Part shown: one piece after another, positions 32,095-41,134 of the stretch
Numbering within the stretch: position 1 is the first letter of the stretch
Layout of the letters: every line of letters begins with the position of its first letter
Assembly (NCBI RefSeq): GCF_019834675.1
Contig: NZ_JABUBU010000001.1
Coordinates: forward strand, 62,001-126,000
Reading direction: 5' to 3'
Source of the DNA: Rhodococcoides corynebacterioides
Lineage (GTDB): Bacteria > Actinomycetota > Actinomycetes > Mycobacteriales > Mycobacteriaceae
Length of the DNA: 64,000 bases
Program-made: the position numbers and the translations under genes
Notes under the pieces: generated by a model
What the model was told of the DNA's origin: nothing
What the model saw: only the letters and a program-made list of their open reading frames with translations
The model's database searches: none

Positions 32095-33705
32095 ATGTCC
32101 ACGAACACGGAAGTCGCGACGGAGGACCGGGCGGCCGATCCACGCCGGTGGTGGGCCCTCGGGGTGCTGTGCGTGAGTTTGTTGGTGGTGGTCATGGCCA
32201 ACACGTCGTTGATCGTCGCCCTGCCGTCGATGACGCGCGATCTCGGGCTGGACAGCAGCGGCATGCAGTGGGTGGTGGACGCGTACACCGTGCCCTGCGC
32301 TGCGTTGATGCTGCTCTGCGGAGCCGTCGGCGATCGGATCGGCCGTCGGCACGCCCTGGTCGGCGGGTTGGCACTGTTCGGAGCCGGGGCGATCGTCGGC
32401 GCCGTCGCCGACACCACCGCGGGTGTCATCGTGGCTCGCCTGGTCATGGGTGTCGGCGCCGCCGTCATCATGCCGGCGACCCTCGCTCTGCTGGTGGCGA
32501 TCTTTCCCCGGCACGAACGCGCGCGGGCGATCTCGCTCTGGGCGGCAACGTCCGGACTGGCCATCGCGGTGGGCCCGTTGCTGTCCGGCGCGCTGCTCGA
32601 GGTCACCGAGTGGGGGAGCACCTTCCTGGTGAACGTGCCGATCGTGGTGGTCGCCGTCGTCGCCGCCTTCTGGCTGCTGCCCGTCAGCCGGTCCACCGCC
32701 CGGTCCCCGATCGACTGGGTCGGCGGTGCACTGTCCGTGATCACCGTCGGCTCGCTCGTCTACGCCGTCATCGACGGATTCCACTCCGGCTGGGCGGGAT
32801 TGCCGACCGTTCTGTCGATCGTGGCGGCGGCCGCGGCGATCGCGTTCGTCGTCTGGGAACGCCGGCACCCGGCACCGCTGCTGAACATCCGTCGCATCAC
32901 CGACAGAACCGTCGGTGGCGCGACGCTGGCCGTGCTCATGCTGTTCCTCGCGGCGTTCGGTGTCATTTACTTCGTCGCCCAGCATTTCCAGTCGGTCTTC
33001 GGGTACGGCGCGCTCGAGACCGGGCTCCGACTGCTTCCGCTGGCGTTCGCGGTCATGATCGGCTCGGTCGTCAGCAGCCCACTGACGACGCGCGTCGGGC
33101 TCCGCGTCGTGATTCCGGCCGGCATGGCACTGGCCGCGGTCGGCGCCTTCGTGCTCACGGCCGTGGACGCACAGTCGGAGTACGGGCATTTCCTGATCGC
33201 CCTGGTGGCGATGGGCCTCGGAATGGGCCTGGCGGAACCGCCGGCGACGGACGCCATCATGGGCGGCTTCGACGAATCCGACCTCGGCGCAGCGGGTGGA
33301 GTGACCGACACGTCGATCGAACTGGGCGGGTCACTCGGCATCGCCGTCATCGGGTCCGTGCTCGCGACGGAATACCGGAACGGGATGTCCGACACGGTCA
33401 CCGCGGTCTCCGGCGGGGCCGCGGGACAGCCACCCGAGGTCGCGGACGCTCTCAGCGGTGCCGCGTCCGCAGCGTCCGAATCGGTGGGCGCCGGATCCGC
33501 CGTCGCGACCGAACTGTCGACGGCGTCCCCCACCCTGGCCGACGAGCTGCGGACGGCCGTCGTCGACTCGTTCGCCGCGGCGGTGGGCACCGCGAGCGCT
33601 GTGGCGGGCTCCGTTCTGATCGCCGGGTGTGTCGTTGTCGCACTGACGCTTCCGGCCCGTCGGCGGCCATCGACCTCGGCCGTCGCGGGCGCCCCGGTTC
33701 GGTAG
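32095..33705 (+). CDS. DHA2-family MFS efflux protein
   Basis: A 536-residue 14-helix MFS transporter. SLLVVVMANTSLIVALPSM and MQWVVDAYTVPCAALMLLCG are the first helices, GDRIGRRHALVGG is motif A, and GPLLSGALLEVTEWGS is motif C. A long periplasmic loop lies before the last helix (ADALSGAASAASESVGAGSA), typical of this group. GGAGGGAG stands before the ATG at 32095. Regulation by the divergent TetR gene is strongly suggested by the twin operators. Confidence 0.9.
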   Translation: MSTNTEVATEDRAADPRRWWALGVLCVSLLVVVMANTSLIVALPSMTRDLGLDSSGMQWVVDAYTVPCAALMLLCGAVGDRIGRRHALVGGLALFGAGAIVGAVADTTAGVIVARLVMGVGAAVIMPATLALLVAIFPRHERARAISLWAATSGLAIAVGPLLSGALLEVTEWGSTFLVNVPIVVVAVVAAFWLLPVSRSTARSPIDWVGGALSVITVGSLVYAVIDGFHSGWAGLPTVLSIVAAAAAIAFVVWERRHPAPLLNIRRITDRTVGGATLAVLMLFLAAFGVIYFVAQHFQSVFGYGALETGLRLLPLAFAVMIGSVVSSPLTTRVGLRVVIPAGMALAAVGAFVLTAVDAQSEYGHFLIALVAMGLGMGLAEPPATDAIMGGFDESDLGAAGGVTDTSIELGGSLGIAVIGSVLATEYRNGMSDTVTAVSGGAAGQPPEVADALSGAASAASESVGAGSAVATELSTASPTLADELRTAVVDSFAAAVGTASAVAGSVLIAGCVVVALTLPARRRPSTSAVAGAPVR

Positions 33706-33722
33706 TCGACCCGGCCTCGTGG

Positions 33723-33792
33723 GTTCCCGCGGGCGGTTCCTGCTCGTGCTGACGGTGCACCGTCCGCCGGTGCACGAGCGGTCCGCGGGAAC
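33723..33792. repeat. Interrupted inverted repeat after the efflux gene
   Basis: GTTCCCGCGG (33723-33732) pairs with CCGCGGGAAC (33783-33792), and CTCGTGC/GCACGAG pair inside. Related words recur near 35833 and near 37434. It may act as a terminator of the efflux gene. Confidence 0.4.
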
Positions 33793-33865
33793 GGCACACG
33801 GTCAGGAAAAGACGTACGGTATGCCGGACGATTACCTCCACGGCGCGAAGATCGCCGGGATCCGT

Positions 33866-34216
33866 CTACTCGGGGCGAACCGTGAGCACCGGCACGGGGG
33901 AGAGCATCAGCAGTCGCTGACTCGTGCTGCCCAGCAATGCTTTTCCGACTCGGCTGCGCTTCCGGATGCCGATCGCCAGGCGGGTGACCTCGGGGTGCTC
34001 GTCGAGCTCGTCGAGCACCGCCGCGACCGGGTCCCTGTCCTCGCGGCCCACGCGGTGGACGACGCGAACCGCGTCGCCGTACTCGGACGCGTCCAGTCCC
34101 GTCAGCCCGAGGTTCATCGCCAGGACCGAGGTGTTCAGCATCTCGGCTTCCCCGACGGCGGCACGCAGAGCCGCGCGCCCCTCCTCGTTGTCGGTGACGG
34201 CCACCAAAACGGTCAT
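33866..34216 (-). CDS. Universal stress protein (UspA family)
   Basis: A 116-residue single UspA domain: MTVLVAVTDNEEGRAALRAA at the start, LNTSVLAMNLG, and the C-terminal IRKRSRVGKALLGSTSQRLL then PVPVLTVRPE. The G-x2-G-x9-GS(ST) ATP-binding pattern is partly kept (VGKALLGSTSQ). It follows the sugar porter gene by 76 bp on the same strand. The role is stress or metabolic sensing; the ligand is not known. Confidence 0.87.
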   Translation of the reverse strand: MTVLVAVTDNEEGRAALRAAVGEAEMLNTSVLAMNLGLTGLDASEYGDAVRVVHRVGREDRDPVAAVLDELDEHPEVTRLAIGIRKRSRVGKALLGSTSQRLLMLSPVPVLTVRPE

Positions 34217-34292
34217 CGGTACATCCTTTCGTCCTGGGTCGCAGCAGCGGGGTGACGTCGCGGGGTCGCGCTGGGGCGGCCCGGTCGCACGA

Positions 34293-35708
34293 TCACGAGT
34301 ACTCCCGGCGGAAGCGCTCCTCGAGCTCCTCGAGCGTGCGGCCGCGGGTTTCCGGCACCTGGGTGACGATGAAGAGCAGGGCCACCAGGCCGAGGGCCAC
34401 GAAGACGAAGAACGTGGGGGCGATGCCGACGGCGTTCACCACGGGCGGGAACGCCAGGGCCACGGCGGCATTGGCGAACCACAGCATGAAGACGCAGATG
34501 CCGATGGCGAAGCTGCGGATCTCGAGGGGGAAGATCTCGGCCAGCATGAGCCAGACCAGGGGGCCGATGGTGCCCTGCATGCAGAACACGAACAGCACCA
34601 CGAACACCAGGATGAAGTAGGCCTTGGCCGTGCCGTCCGGGAGGAGCAACGCCGACAGGCCGACCAGCAGGTGGAAGAAGGTGGTCAGGGAGAAGCCGGC
34701 GATCAGCATGGTGCGGCGGTCGACCTTGTTCATGATGATCAGACCCACGGTGATGCCGAGCACGCTGAACAGGCCGTTGAGCGTGTTGGCGATGATCGCG
34801 GAGTTGCTGTCGAAGCCCGCGTCGGCGAGAAGCTGGGTGCCGTAGTACATCACCGAGTTGATGCCCGTGAACTGCTGGAACACACCGAGGCCCACGCCGA
34901 TGAAGATCAGCCGTCGGATCCAGCGCACCGACAGGTCCGTGGTGCCACCGGTCTGCGAGACCTTCTCCTCCTCGGCGAGCGCGTACACCTCGGCCATCTC
35001 GGCCTCGGCCCGCTCTGGTGAGCGGACCTGACGCAGCACCTCGAGAGCCTCGGCGTCCCGCCCCTGCGACACCAGCCACCGCGGACTCTCGGGCATCCGC
35101 AGCATGCCGACGACGAGCGCGATCGCGGGCAGCACGGCCACGAGCAGCATGAACCGCCACACCGACTGGTGCTCGCCCCACACGTTGAAGATGATCGCGT
35201 TGATCACGAAGGCGGCGAACTGGCCGCTGACGATCATGACCTCGTTGCGGGTGACCAGGGATCCACGCTTCTCGAACGGCGAGACCTCGGCGAGGTAGAC
35301 CGGCACCGTGGCCGACGCCCCGCCGACGGCGAGACCGAGGACGAAGCGGAACACCGCCAGGATCTCCCAGTTCGGGGCGAGGACGCAGCCCAGCGTGCCG
35401 ACGACGAAGATCCCGGCCAGCAGGAGAATGTTGTGTCGGCGCCCGAATCGGTCCGACAGACGGCCGCCGATCAGGGCGCCGATCGCGGCACCGAGGATCA
35501 GGATGCTGACGACGAACCCTTCCGTGAACGCCGTCAGCGAGAGGTCGTCCTTCAGCGGTTCGAGAGCACCGTTGATGACGCCGGTGTCGTAGCCGAACAG
35601 CAGGCCGCCGAACGTGGCGACGACCGCGATGACGCCCAGTCGGCGTGAGTGCGGTCCGGCGGTGTTCGGCGGTAGAGAACCGGTGGGCGTGCTGCCTCGA
35701 GTGGTCAT
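34293..35708 (-). CDS. Sugar porter family MFS transporter
   Basis: A 471-residue 12-helix sugar:H+ symporter. GGLLFGYDTGVINGALEPLK near the N-terminus, SDRFGRRHNILL, the PESPRWL motif after helix 6, QQFTGINSVMYY in helix 7, and PETRGRTLEELEE at the C-terminus are all family signatures of XylE/IolT-type carriers. A polyol or hexose substrate is likely but cannot be named. Confidence 0.92.
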   Translation of the reverse strand: MTTRGSTPTGSLPPNTAGPHSRRLGVIAVVATFGGLLFGYDTGVINGALEPLKDDLSLTAFTEGFVVSILILGAAIGALIGGRLSDRFGRRHNILLLAGIFVVGTLGCVLAPNWEILAVFRFVLGLAVGGASATVPVYLAEVSPFEKRGSLVTRNEVMIVSGQFAAFVINAIIFNVWGEHQSVWRFMLLVAVLPAIALVVGMLRMPESPRWLVSQGRDAEALEVLRQVRSPERAEAEMAEVYALAEEEKVSQTGGTTDLSVRWIRRLIFIGVGLGVFQQFTGINSVMYYGTQLLADAGFDSNSAIIANTLNGLFSVLGITVGLIIMNKVDRRTMLIAGFSLTTFFHLLVGLSALLLPDGTAKAYFILVFVVLFVFCMQGTIGPLVWLMLAEIFPLEIRSFAIGICVFMLWFANAAVALAFPPVVNAVGIAPTFFVFVALGLVALLFIVTQVPETRGRTLEELEERFRREYS

Positions 35709-35878
35709 GGCGTCCTCGCTCGGTTATATGTCCTTTTGTCCGAACATATTACGTTGCGACGGGCGTCACACGGAGGTGAATCCGGAACGGTCGCACAGCC
35801 ACGACCCCTCGAATCCCTTGTGCCGCGTACCCGTTCCCGCGGACAGCCTGTGCTCGTGCGGAAGGCGAACGGTAGTTG

Positions 35879-36877
35879 TCAACCTGTCTGAGACAGTCTG
35901 TGGTGGTTGATGCCGGTGAGTCCGGGTAGGTCCGGCGGCTGGGGCGGGCGCCGGAACCGTTCGGGGTGTTGGGCGTGGTAGCGGGTCAAATACTGTTGCC
36001 GGTCCTGTCGGACCAGGTGCGCGGTGCCGTGGTGGGTGTCGGCGGGGGTATGTCGGCCGAGGCCGCTGTGACGGTGTTCGGTGGCGTAGCGGCGCAGGAA
36101 TTCTGCTGTCCAGGTGCGGGCGTGGTCGATGCTGTCGAACCGGGTGGGGCAGTCGAGGTCGTACTTGATCGTCTTGAACAGCGATTCGGAGAACGGATTG
36201 TCGTCGCTGACCCGTGGGCGGGAGAACGAGGTGAGCACACCATGTTCGGTGAGGGCGTCGATCAGGGTGTGTGAGCGCATGACGGCGCCGTTGTCGCCGT
36301 GCAGCACCGTCGGGGCGCCGTGGGTGGTGATGGCGTGGGCGAACATGGCCGTGGCCAGGTGTCGATCCTCGGTGTGCTCGATCCGCCACGCCACCGGGTA
36401 GCGGGAGAACACGTCGATGGCGAGGTAGAGCTTGTATCGGTCCTGCGGTCGGGGTCCGCGCAGTTCGGTGATGTCCCACGACCACAGGTCACCGACCGCG
36501 TGGGCGGCGACCACCGGGGTGCGGCGGGTCGCCGCGGCGCCGACTCCGCGGCGTCGGCGGCGGTCACCGACGCAGTGCGCGGCGGCGGCGACACGGTAGA
36601 AGGTGCGCTGTGAGCACGCCACCCTCCCTTCGTCGAATGCCCGCCAATACGTTTGCACCACAGACAGATCGGTGTAGTCGTCGTCGGTGACGACGTCGAG
36701 GATCCGGCGGCGTTCGTCGGCGGTCAGTGCTGCCGGTTGGGTCCGCTCACGGTGCGGGATCGGCGTCGGGACCCGGCGGTAGTGGGCGTAGCGGCGGGTG
36801 AGTCGGTAGTAGGTGGAGCGGGCGATCCCGACCAACGCGCACGCCGCCACCACCGACACCGACGAGGTCGTGGTCAC
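35879..36877 (-). CDS. IS3-family transposase OrfB
   Basis: A DDE integrase-core protein of about 332 residues from the GTG at 36877. Catalytic motifs are LWSWDITELRGP (Asp), VLHGDNGAVMRS (Asp) and VSDDNPFSESLFKTIKY (Glu). CALVGIARSTYYR is the N-terminal HTH_21-like part. The frame is open upstream through the OrfA overlap (ARTHQAVLTAAVEEV), so production as an OrfAB fusion by frameshifting is likely. The stop codon is provided by DNA just outside the inverted repeat. Confidence 0.87.
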   Translation of the reverse strand: MTTTSSVSVVAACALVGIARSTYYRLTRRYAHYRRVPTPIPHRERTQPAALTADERRRILDVVTDDDYTDLSVVQTYWRAFDEGRVACSQRTFYRVAAAAHCVGDRRRRRGVGAAATRRTPVVAAHAVGDLWSWDITELRGPRPQDRYKLYLAIDVFSRYPVAWRIEHTEDRHLATAMFAHAITTHGAPTVLHGDNGAVMRSHTLIDALTEHGVLTSFSRPRVSDDNPFSESLFKTIKYDLDCPTRFDSIDHARTWTAEFLRRYATEHRHSGLGRHTPADTHHGTAHLVRQDRQQYLTRYHAQHPERFRRPPQPPDLPGLTGINHHRLSQTG

Positions 36878-37389
36878 CTCCTCGACGGCGGCGGTCAGGA
36901 CAGCTTGGTGCGTTCGAGCCACTTGGCGTACTCGGTGGCGCTCATCAGCGCCGGCGGGATCTGCTCGTCGGTGTCGGTCGAGCTCTCGGTGATCCCTTCC
37001 AAGAGCTCGTATGCTTTTCCCAGAATCGCCTGTACCGCTTCGCCCTGCGCCACCTTCTTCTTCAGGGCCTCGTTCTCCTTGCGCAGCCGGGCCAGTTCGG
37101 CGCGTTCGGTGTTGGTCACCTCGAACCTCGACTTTCGTGCGGCGGTCACCATCGATGCGGTGAATTCTCCACGCTCTCGTGAGACGAGCCACCGATCGAC
37201 CGTCTGCCGCGCAAGGTTGTGTTCGCGCATCAGCCGAGCCTTCGCACCTCGCTGCACAGCGGCGTCCCACTCGCGTAGGAACTCGACCTTGAACGCGAAC
37301 GAGAACTTTCGAACTCCGGTCGCCGTACGTCCGACCTGTACATCGGTCACTAGGATGCTCCGATCCTCACGCTGTCGCCGAATGTCTCA
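35889..37389 (-). mobile_element. Second IS3-family insertion sequence
   Basis: The two transposase genes are flanked by imperfect inverted ends: TGAGACAGTCTGTGGTGG at 35889 and, inverted, TGAGACATTCGGCGACAG from 37389. No target duplication is visible. The ends are approximate, because the OrfB frame runs 10 bases beyond the proposed left end. Confidence 0.7.
36895..37350 (-). CDS. IS3-family transposase OrfA
   Basis: A 151-residue protein with an HTH (FKVEFLREWDAAVQ, RLMREHNLARQTVDRW) and a leucine-zipper-like segment (ELARLRKENEALKKKVAQ). It is longer than usual OrfA proteins. It starts with GTG at 37350 and ends inside the OrfB reading frame. Confidence 0.85.
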   Translation of the reverse strand: MTDVQVGRTATGVRKFSFAFKVEFLREWDAAVQRGAKARLMREHNLARQTVDRWLVSRERGEFTASMVTAARKSRFEVTNTERAELARLRKENEALKKKVAQGEAVQAILGKAYELLEGITESSTDTDEQIPPALMSATEYAKWLERTKLS

Positions 37390-37774
37390 CGACCATCCTG
37401 GCAACGAACGCGAACCGCCCGCAACGGCAGGAGCGGTCCGCGGAAACGGCTCACGGTCGGCGGCGTCGCCGCGGTGTGCTCGCCTCACCGAGGAGGGCAG
37501 GCGTGGGGTGCCGGATCCGCTCGACGGCCTCGACTGCCGCGGCGATGCAGTCGGCGCGCTCGCTCGGGTCGGTCCCGTCCGCGTCACCGAGTGCGTCGAC
37601 CACGTTCTCGACGCGGTGCGCCTCTACGTCATGAGCAGTCCCCTGGTTATCCGCGCGGCGGGGCGCATCGGCACGGCGACGACGTCACCGGAGAGACCCG
37701 TCGGCGGTTCGTCGGGATGCAGCACAAACGAGGGGTCCGGTTCGACAGCGATGGATGCGGGGCATCCACCGGTC
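37390..37774. other. Stretch without a supported gene
   Basis: A minus-strand phase ending at TGA 37451-37453 reads VVDALGDADGTDPSERADC and AAAVEAVERIRHP, which looks like protein, but it has no start with a ribosome site and is closed upstream by a stop. It may be the tail of a gene cut by the IS element. Nothing else is recognisable. Confidence 0.4.
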
Positions 37775-38056
37775 ATGGCAGACAACGGTCGCACCCTCAC
37801 CCTCCACCTCGGTCACGACGAGCTCGTGATCCGCCGCAAGTGGGAGACCGCCAGCATCGTCAACGACGTCCTGGTCGCGCTGTGGTTCGTGATCGGCAGC
37901 GTCCTGTTCTTCTGGGAATCGACCACTACGACGGCCACGTGGTTCTTTCTGGTGGGCAGCCTGCAGTTCCTCGCCAGACCCGTGATCCGCCTGACTCGGC
38001 GTATTCATCTGCAGCGCATCGGCTCCGACGACGGAGGGACATCGGCCGACTTCTGA
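37775..38056 (+). CDS. YrhK-domain membrane protein, copy 1
   Basis: A 93-residue protein with two membrane helices: HDELVIRRKWETASIVNDVL leads into VALWFVIGSVLFFWES and then FFLVGSLQFLARPVIRL. This is the YrhK domain of unknown function. It differs from the copy at 40777-41058 at only seven residues, so the two come from a recent local duplication. Confidence 0.82.
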   Translation: MADNGRTLTLHLGHDELVIRRKWETASIVNDVLVALWFVIGSVLFFWESTTTTATWFFLVGSLQFLARPVIRLTRRIHLQRIGSDDGGTSADF

Positions 38057-38120
38057 TCGGGTGGCCGAGCAGCGCGGAGAACCGGCCTGCCTGTCCGCAG
38101 CGGAAACGCGAACAGCACGT

Positions 38121-38708
38121 TCAGCCGGGTTCGACCGCGGGCGGCAGGGGGCGACTGCTCCGATCCGAGTCGTCGGGCTCGACGACGTCGAAGGGAACGT
38201 CGACGGTGACCTCACCGGCTCGTTCGAACCGGAACGTCACTGCGACAGAGGTTCCGGGCTGCAACTCGCCGTCCGCCAACTCCACCGCCACGGTGAAGGG
38301 CCGGTCCGCACCGCTGCCGTCGCCGCCCACGTTCTCCACCGGCTGCCCGGCGGCGATCGAGGTGCCCGGTTCGACGACGAGTTGCTCGGCGGTGGCGTCC
38401 AGGGTCACCGACGACGCCGCAGGAGAGGTGATCGAGACCAGGGTGTCGGATTCCGCCGGGTCGGTGTTGATCGCGGTGAAGTTCAACGTCGCACTGCCGT
38501 ACGCCGACGACGGATCTTCGGGTGTCGCGCCCGTCGGTTCGGCGTCGATGCTCGTGTCGCGGATCTCCACCGCCCCGATGGACGGACCGTCGGTGTCGGC
38601 CTCGCGCGCGGTGTCGGCGGAGCACGAGGTCAGCGCGACGGCCGCGGACACGGCGGCGGCCGCGAGCAGGACGGGCCGGTGGAGACGGGGACGGCGCGGT
38701 GGCGGCAT
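38121..38708 (-). CDS. LpqE-like lipoprotein
   Basis: A 195-residue lipoprotein: signal peptide with lipobox VALTSC near residue 29, then a beta-rich domain (IGAVEIRDTSI, ATLNFTAINTDPAESDTLVS, TSPAAS, GTSVAVTFRFERAGEVTVDV). This fits the mycobacterial LpqE/PCuAC-like family. Its role is unknown; relatives are surface-exposed lipoproteins, some linked to metal handling. Confidence 0.72.
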   Translation of the reverse strand: MPPPRRPRLHRPVLLAAAAVSAAVALTSCSADTAREADTDGPSIGAVEIRDTSIDAEPTGATPEDPSSAYGSATLNFTAINTDPAESDTLVSITSPAASSVTLDATAEQLVVEPGTSIAAGQPVENVGGDGSGADRPFTVAVELADGELQPGTSVAVTFRFERAGEVTVDVPFDVVEPDDSDRSSRPLPPAVEPG

Positions 38709-38894
38709 GGATCTGTTGTACCCCCGTCGGTGTCGACCGAAGCGCTCGGTCCTCGGGTCAGGACGTGCGGGAACGTCGTCTCGAGCGGGGACGCGGTGGC
38801 CGGCTCCGTGAGGGATACGTCAAGAAGTGCCGCGGTGCGTCAGGGGCACGTGAAGGCCACCCGGCTGCGATGGGACCAGCGCTAGACACGATGC

Positions 38895-39560
38895 ATGACA
38901 ACGAGTTTCGTCGCCGTTCCTACGGTCGCTGCGCACGGTGATCCGGTACACCGGATGCGCCGCGTCATCCCCGCTGTCGGTTGCGCCGTGTCCGCCCACG
39001 CGCTCGTCGACTGTGACGTACTGCTCTGGGTCCAGCGCAGCGCCATCACTGTTCTCGTGCTCGACGACACCGGTCTCGACCTGGTGCAGTCGGTGAGCGT
39101 GCGTCCGAATCAGGTCGTGTTCCGCACGGGCGACTGCCCGGACTCGATCCGCCGAGCGGTGCATCACGGAATCACGCGGTTCATCGTGGGCAGGCAGGAG
39201 CACGTCGATCACCTGGTCGAGTACGCGCGGAGAACGACCTTCGTCTATCTCGCGCCGGGTCTCCCCACCGTGGTGCCCGCTCGCAGGATCGTTGTGGTCG
39301 GCCTCCACGGTGACATCGACGCGTGCGGGACACCCACCGAGTGGGCCGACGCTGCCGAGTACGCGCTCTGCCGGACCGCGCAGGCGAGGACCCTGGGCAC
39401 TCCCGCTCACAGGATCGTGCTGAGCCGGTCCGCCGGCACCGTGGTTCCGCTCTCGGTCGAGCGGCTCGACTCGATCGTCCGCGCGGTGGACGAGGCTCTT
39501 CGCCAGGGCTGCGCTCGATGGCGACTGGCGCGCCCCGCGGTGACGATCGCCGCTCTGTAG
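38895..39560 (+). CDS. Hypothetical protein, faint resemblance to PLP decarboxylase barrel
   Basis: A 221-residue protein of unknown function. The middle part (VRPNQVVFRTGDCPDSIRRA, HHGITRFIVGRQEHVDHLVE) follows the order of the fold-type III decarboxylase barrel (P..I..A...G...F.VDS..EL), but the PLP-binding Lys motif is not found. It may be a degenerate or repurposed domain. It stands alone between LpqE-like and SDR genes. The ATG at 38895 lies close to the likely promoter; codon usage looks coding throughout. Confidence 0.5.
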   Translation: MTTSFVAVPTVAAHGDPVHRMRRVIPAVGCAVSAHALVDCDVLLWVQRSAITVLVLDDTGLDLVQSVSVRPNQVVFRTGDCPDSIRRAVHHGITRFIVGRQEHVDHLVEYARRTTFVYLAPGLPTVVPARRIVVVGLHGDIDACGTPTEWADAAEYALCRTAQARTLGTPAHRIVLSRSAGTVVPLSVERLDSIVRAVDEALRQGCARWRLARPAVTIAAL

Positions 39561-39695
39561 CCCTGCGGCTCGACGGGCCGGCGTCGCCCGGACGGTTCGC
39601 GAAAGGATTGAGAACAGCGACGACGAGGCATTCGGTGGTCACCGCCGGGTCCGTCCTCGGCGAGATCACGAACGACAGGGAGGCGCGCCGAGCGC

Positions 39696-40478
39696 ATGAG
39701 CACCACCAACGAGTACGCAGTGCAGGACAAGGTCATCGTCGTCACCGGCGCCGGATCGGGGATCGGACGAGCCATCGCGCGTGCCTTCCTCGCCAACGGC
39801 GCGATCGTCGTCGTCACCGGCCGCCGTCGCGAGCCTCTCGAGGAGACCGTCACGGACGCCCGCAACGGGCATGCGCTCGTCGTCGCGGGAGACGTCTCGC
39901 GTCGCGACGACGTCGAGACGCTGGTGGCGACGGTCCTCGAAGCGTTCGGGCGAATCGACGTCGTCGTCTCCAACGCAGGAGTTCACGACGGCGGTGGCGA
40001 CATCACCGACCTCACCGACGAGGACTGGGCCCTCCTGCGCGGGGTCAACATCGACGGCTTTCTCCACCTCGCTCGGGCGACGCTGCCCGAGTTGGTGCGG
40101 TCGGGTGGGAATCTCGTCGCGGTCTCGTCGGTATCGGGCATCGCCGGGGACTGGGGACAGGCTGCCTACAACGCGTCCAAGCATGCGATGACGGGGTTCG
40201 TACGTTCTCTCGCACTCGATTACGGCGGTCGCGGTGTGCGCGTCAACGCGGTACTGCCCGCGTTCACGCTGACCGAGATGACCGCGGGGATGGCGACGGA
40301 CGAGGAGTCCCTGGCGCCGTTCGTCGACCGAATCGCCCTGGGCCGGCCCGGGGAGCCCGACGACATCGCTCCCGCCGTGCTCTTCCTGGCCTCCGACGAC
40401 GCGCGGTACATCACGGGTGCGCTGCTGGCCGTCGACGGTGGCACCAGTGCCTCGACGGGTCAGCCCCACACGGAGTGA
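39696..40478 (+). CDS. Short-chain dehydrogenase/reductase
   Basis: A 260-residue classical SDR. VIVVTGAGSGIGRAIARAFL is the NAD(P) motif, VVSNAGVHD the NAG motif, and the catalytic Ser-Tyr-Lys are in VSSVSG and AAYNASKHA. VRVNAVLPAFTLTEM and a C-terminal ITGALLAVDGG complete the family pattern. An Arg pair (TGRRRE) after the second strand favours NADP. The substrate is not apparent. Confidence 0.9.
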   Translation: MSTTNEYAVQDKVIVVTGAGSGIGRAIARAFLANGAIVVVTGRRREPLEETVTDARNGHALVVAGDVSRRDDVETLVATVLEAFGRIDVVVSNAGVHDGGGDITDLTDEDWALLRGVNIDGFLHLARATLPELVRSGGNLVAVSSVSGIAGDWGQAAYNASKHAMTGFVRSLALDYGGRGVRVNAVLPAFTLTEMTAGMATDEESLAPFVDRIALGRPGEPDDIAPAVLFLASDDARYITGALLAVDGGTSASTGQPHTE

Positions 40479-40509
40479 ACGGAACCCGCTACGCGGAGTG
40501 AGCTTCCCG

Positions 40510-40629
40510 CTACTGAAACGGGTTCAGGGTGCGGCCGAGGACGTATCCGATGCGTCCGGAAATGGGACGCATGGCTGCTGCCGAGACCTTGTTGGCGACG
40601 CCCGTGATGCAGACCGGCTTGCCGGCGCG
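40510..40629 (-). pseudogene. SDR C-terminal fragment
   Basis: The last 39 codons, RAGKPVCITGVANKVSAAAM then RPISGRIGYVLG and RTLNPFQ, differ at four positions from the C-terminus of the intact SDR at 42536-43333. The rest of the gene is absent. It is part of the same duplication that produced the two YrhK genes. Confidence 0.8.
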
Positions 40630-40636
40630 TCCCGTG

Positions 40637-40711
40637 CGGCTCGAGAAACGAGACGAGATCGTCGTGGCCGCGCGAAAGTCGTTCGTCGAGGCCGGCTTCG
40701 GGGGAACGTGA
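40637..40711 (+). pseudogene. TetR N-terminal fragment
   Basis: The plus strand reads RLEKRDEIVVAARKSFVEAG then FGGT and a stop, which is the first helix of a TetR HTH (R..I..AAR..F...GF..T). The frame ends before the recognition helix. It directly abuts the SDR fragment on the other strand. Confidence 0.6.
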
Positions 40712-40776
40712 ACGAGCAAGAGCCGGAGCGTGGTGATGTCCGTTCGATTCGTGCGCCCACGGGGCACCCATCGGGC

Positions 40777-41058
40777 ATGACGGACGACGGGCGCACCCTC
40801 ACCCTCCACCTCGGACACGACGAATTGGTGATCCGCCGCAAGTGGGAGACCGCGAGCATCGTCAACGACGTCCTGGTCGCGCTGTGGTTCGTGATCGGCA
40901 GCGTGCTGTTCTTCTGGGAGTCGACCACCACGGCGGCCACGTGGTTCTTTCTGGTGGGCAGCCTGCAGTTTCTCGCCCGGCCCGTGATCCGTCTGAGTCG
41001 GCGTATTCATCTTCAGCGGATCGGCTCTTTCGACGGTGGTTCCTCGGGGGACTTCTGA
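40777..41058 (+). CDS. YrhK-domain membrane protein, copy 2
   Basis: A 93-residue two-helix protein, 86 of 93 residues identical to copy 1 at 37775-38056, including both helices. The conservation of an intact frame in both copies suggests that both are still used. Function unknown. Confidence 0.82.
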   Translation: MTDDGRTLTLHLGHDELVIRRKWETASIVNDVLVALWFVIGSVLFFWESTTTAATWFFLVGSLQFLARPVIRLSRRIHLQRIGSFDGGSSGDF

Positions 41059-41134
41059 TCGCGCGATGAGTTTCGGTCCGTCGACGTGTCTGCCCAGTGA
41101 AGGGTTCTCGAGCACGACGACGAACAGGAGCCGC

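Noticed and set aside
37451-37680. Small minus-strand gene after the second IS element
   Set aside because: Protein-like sequence in part, but no start codon with a ribosome site and an upstream stop in phase.
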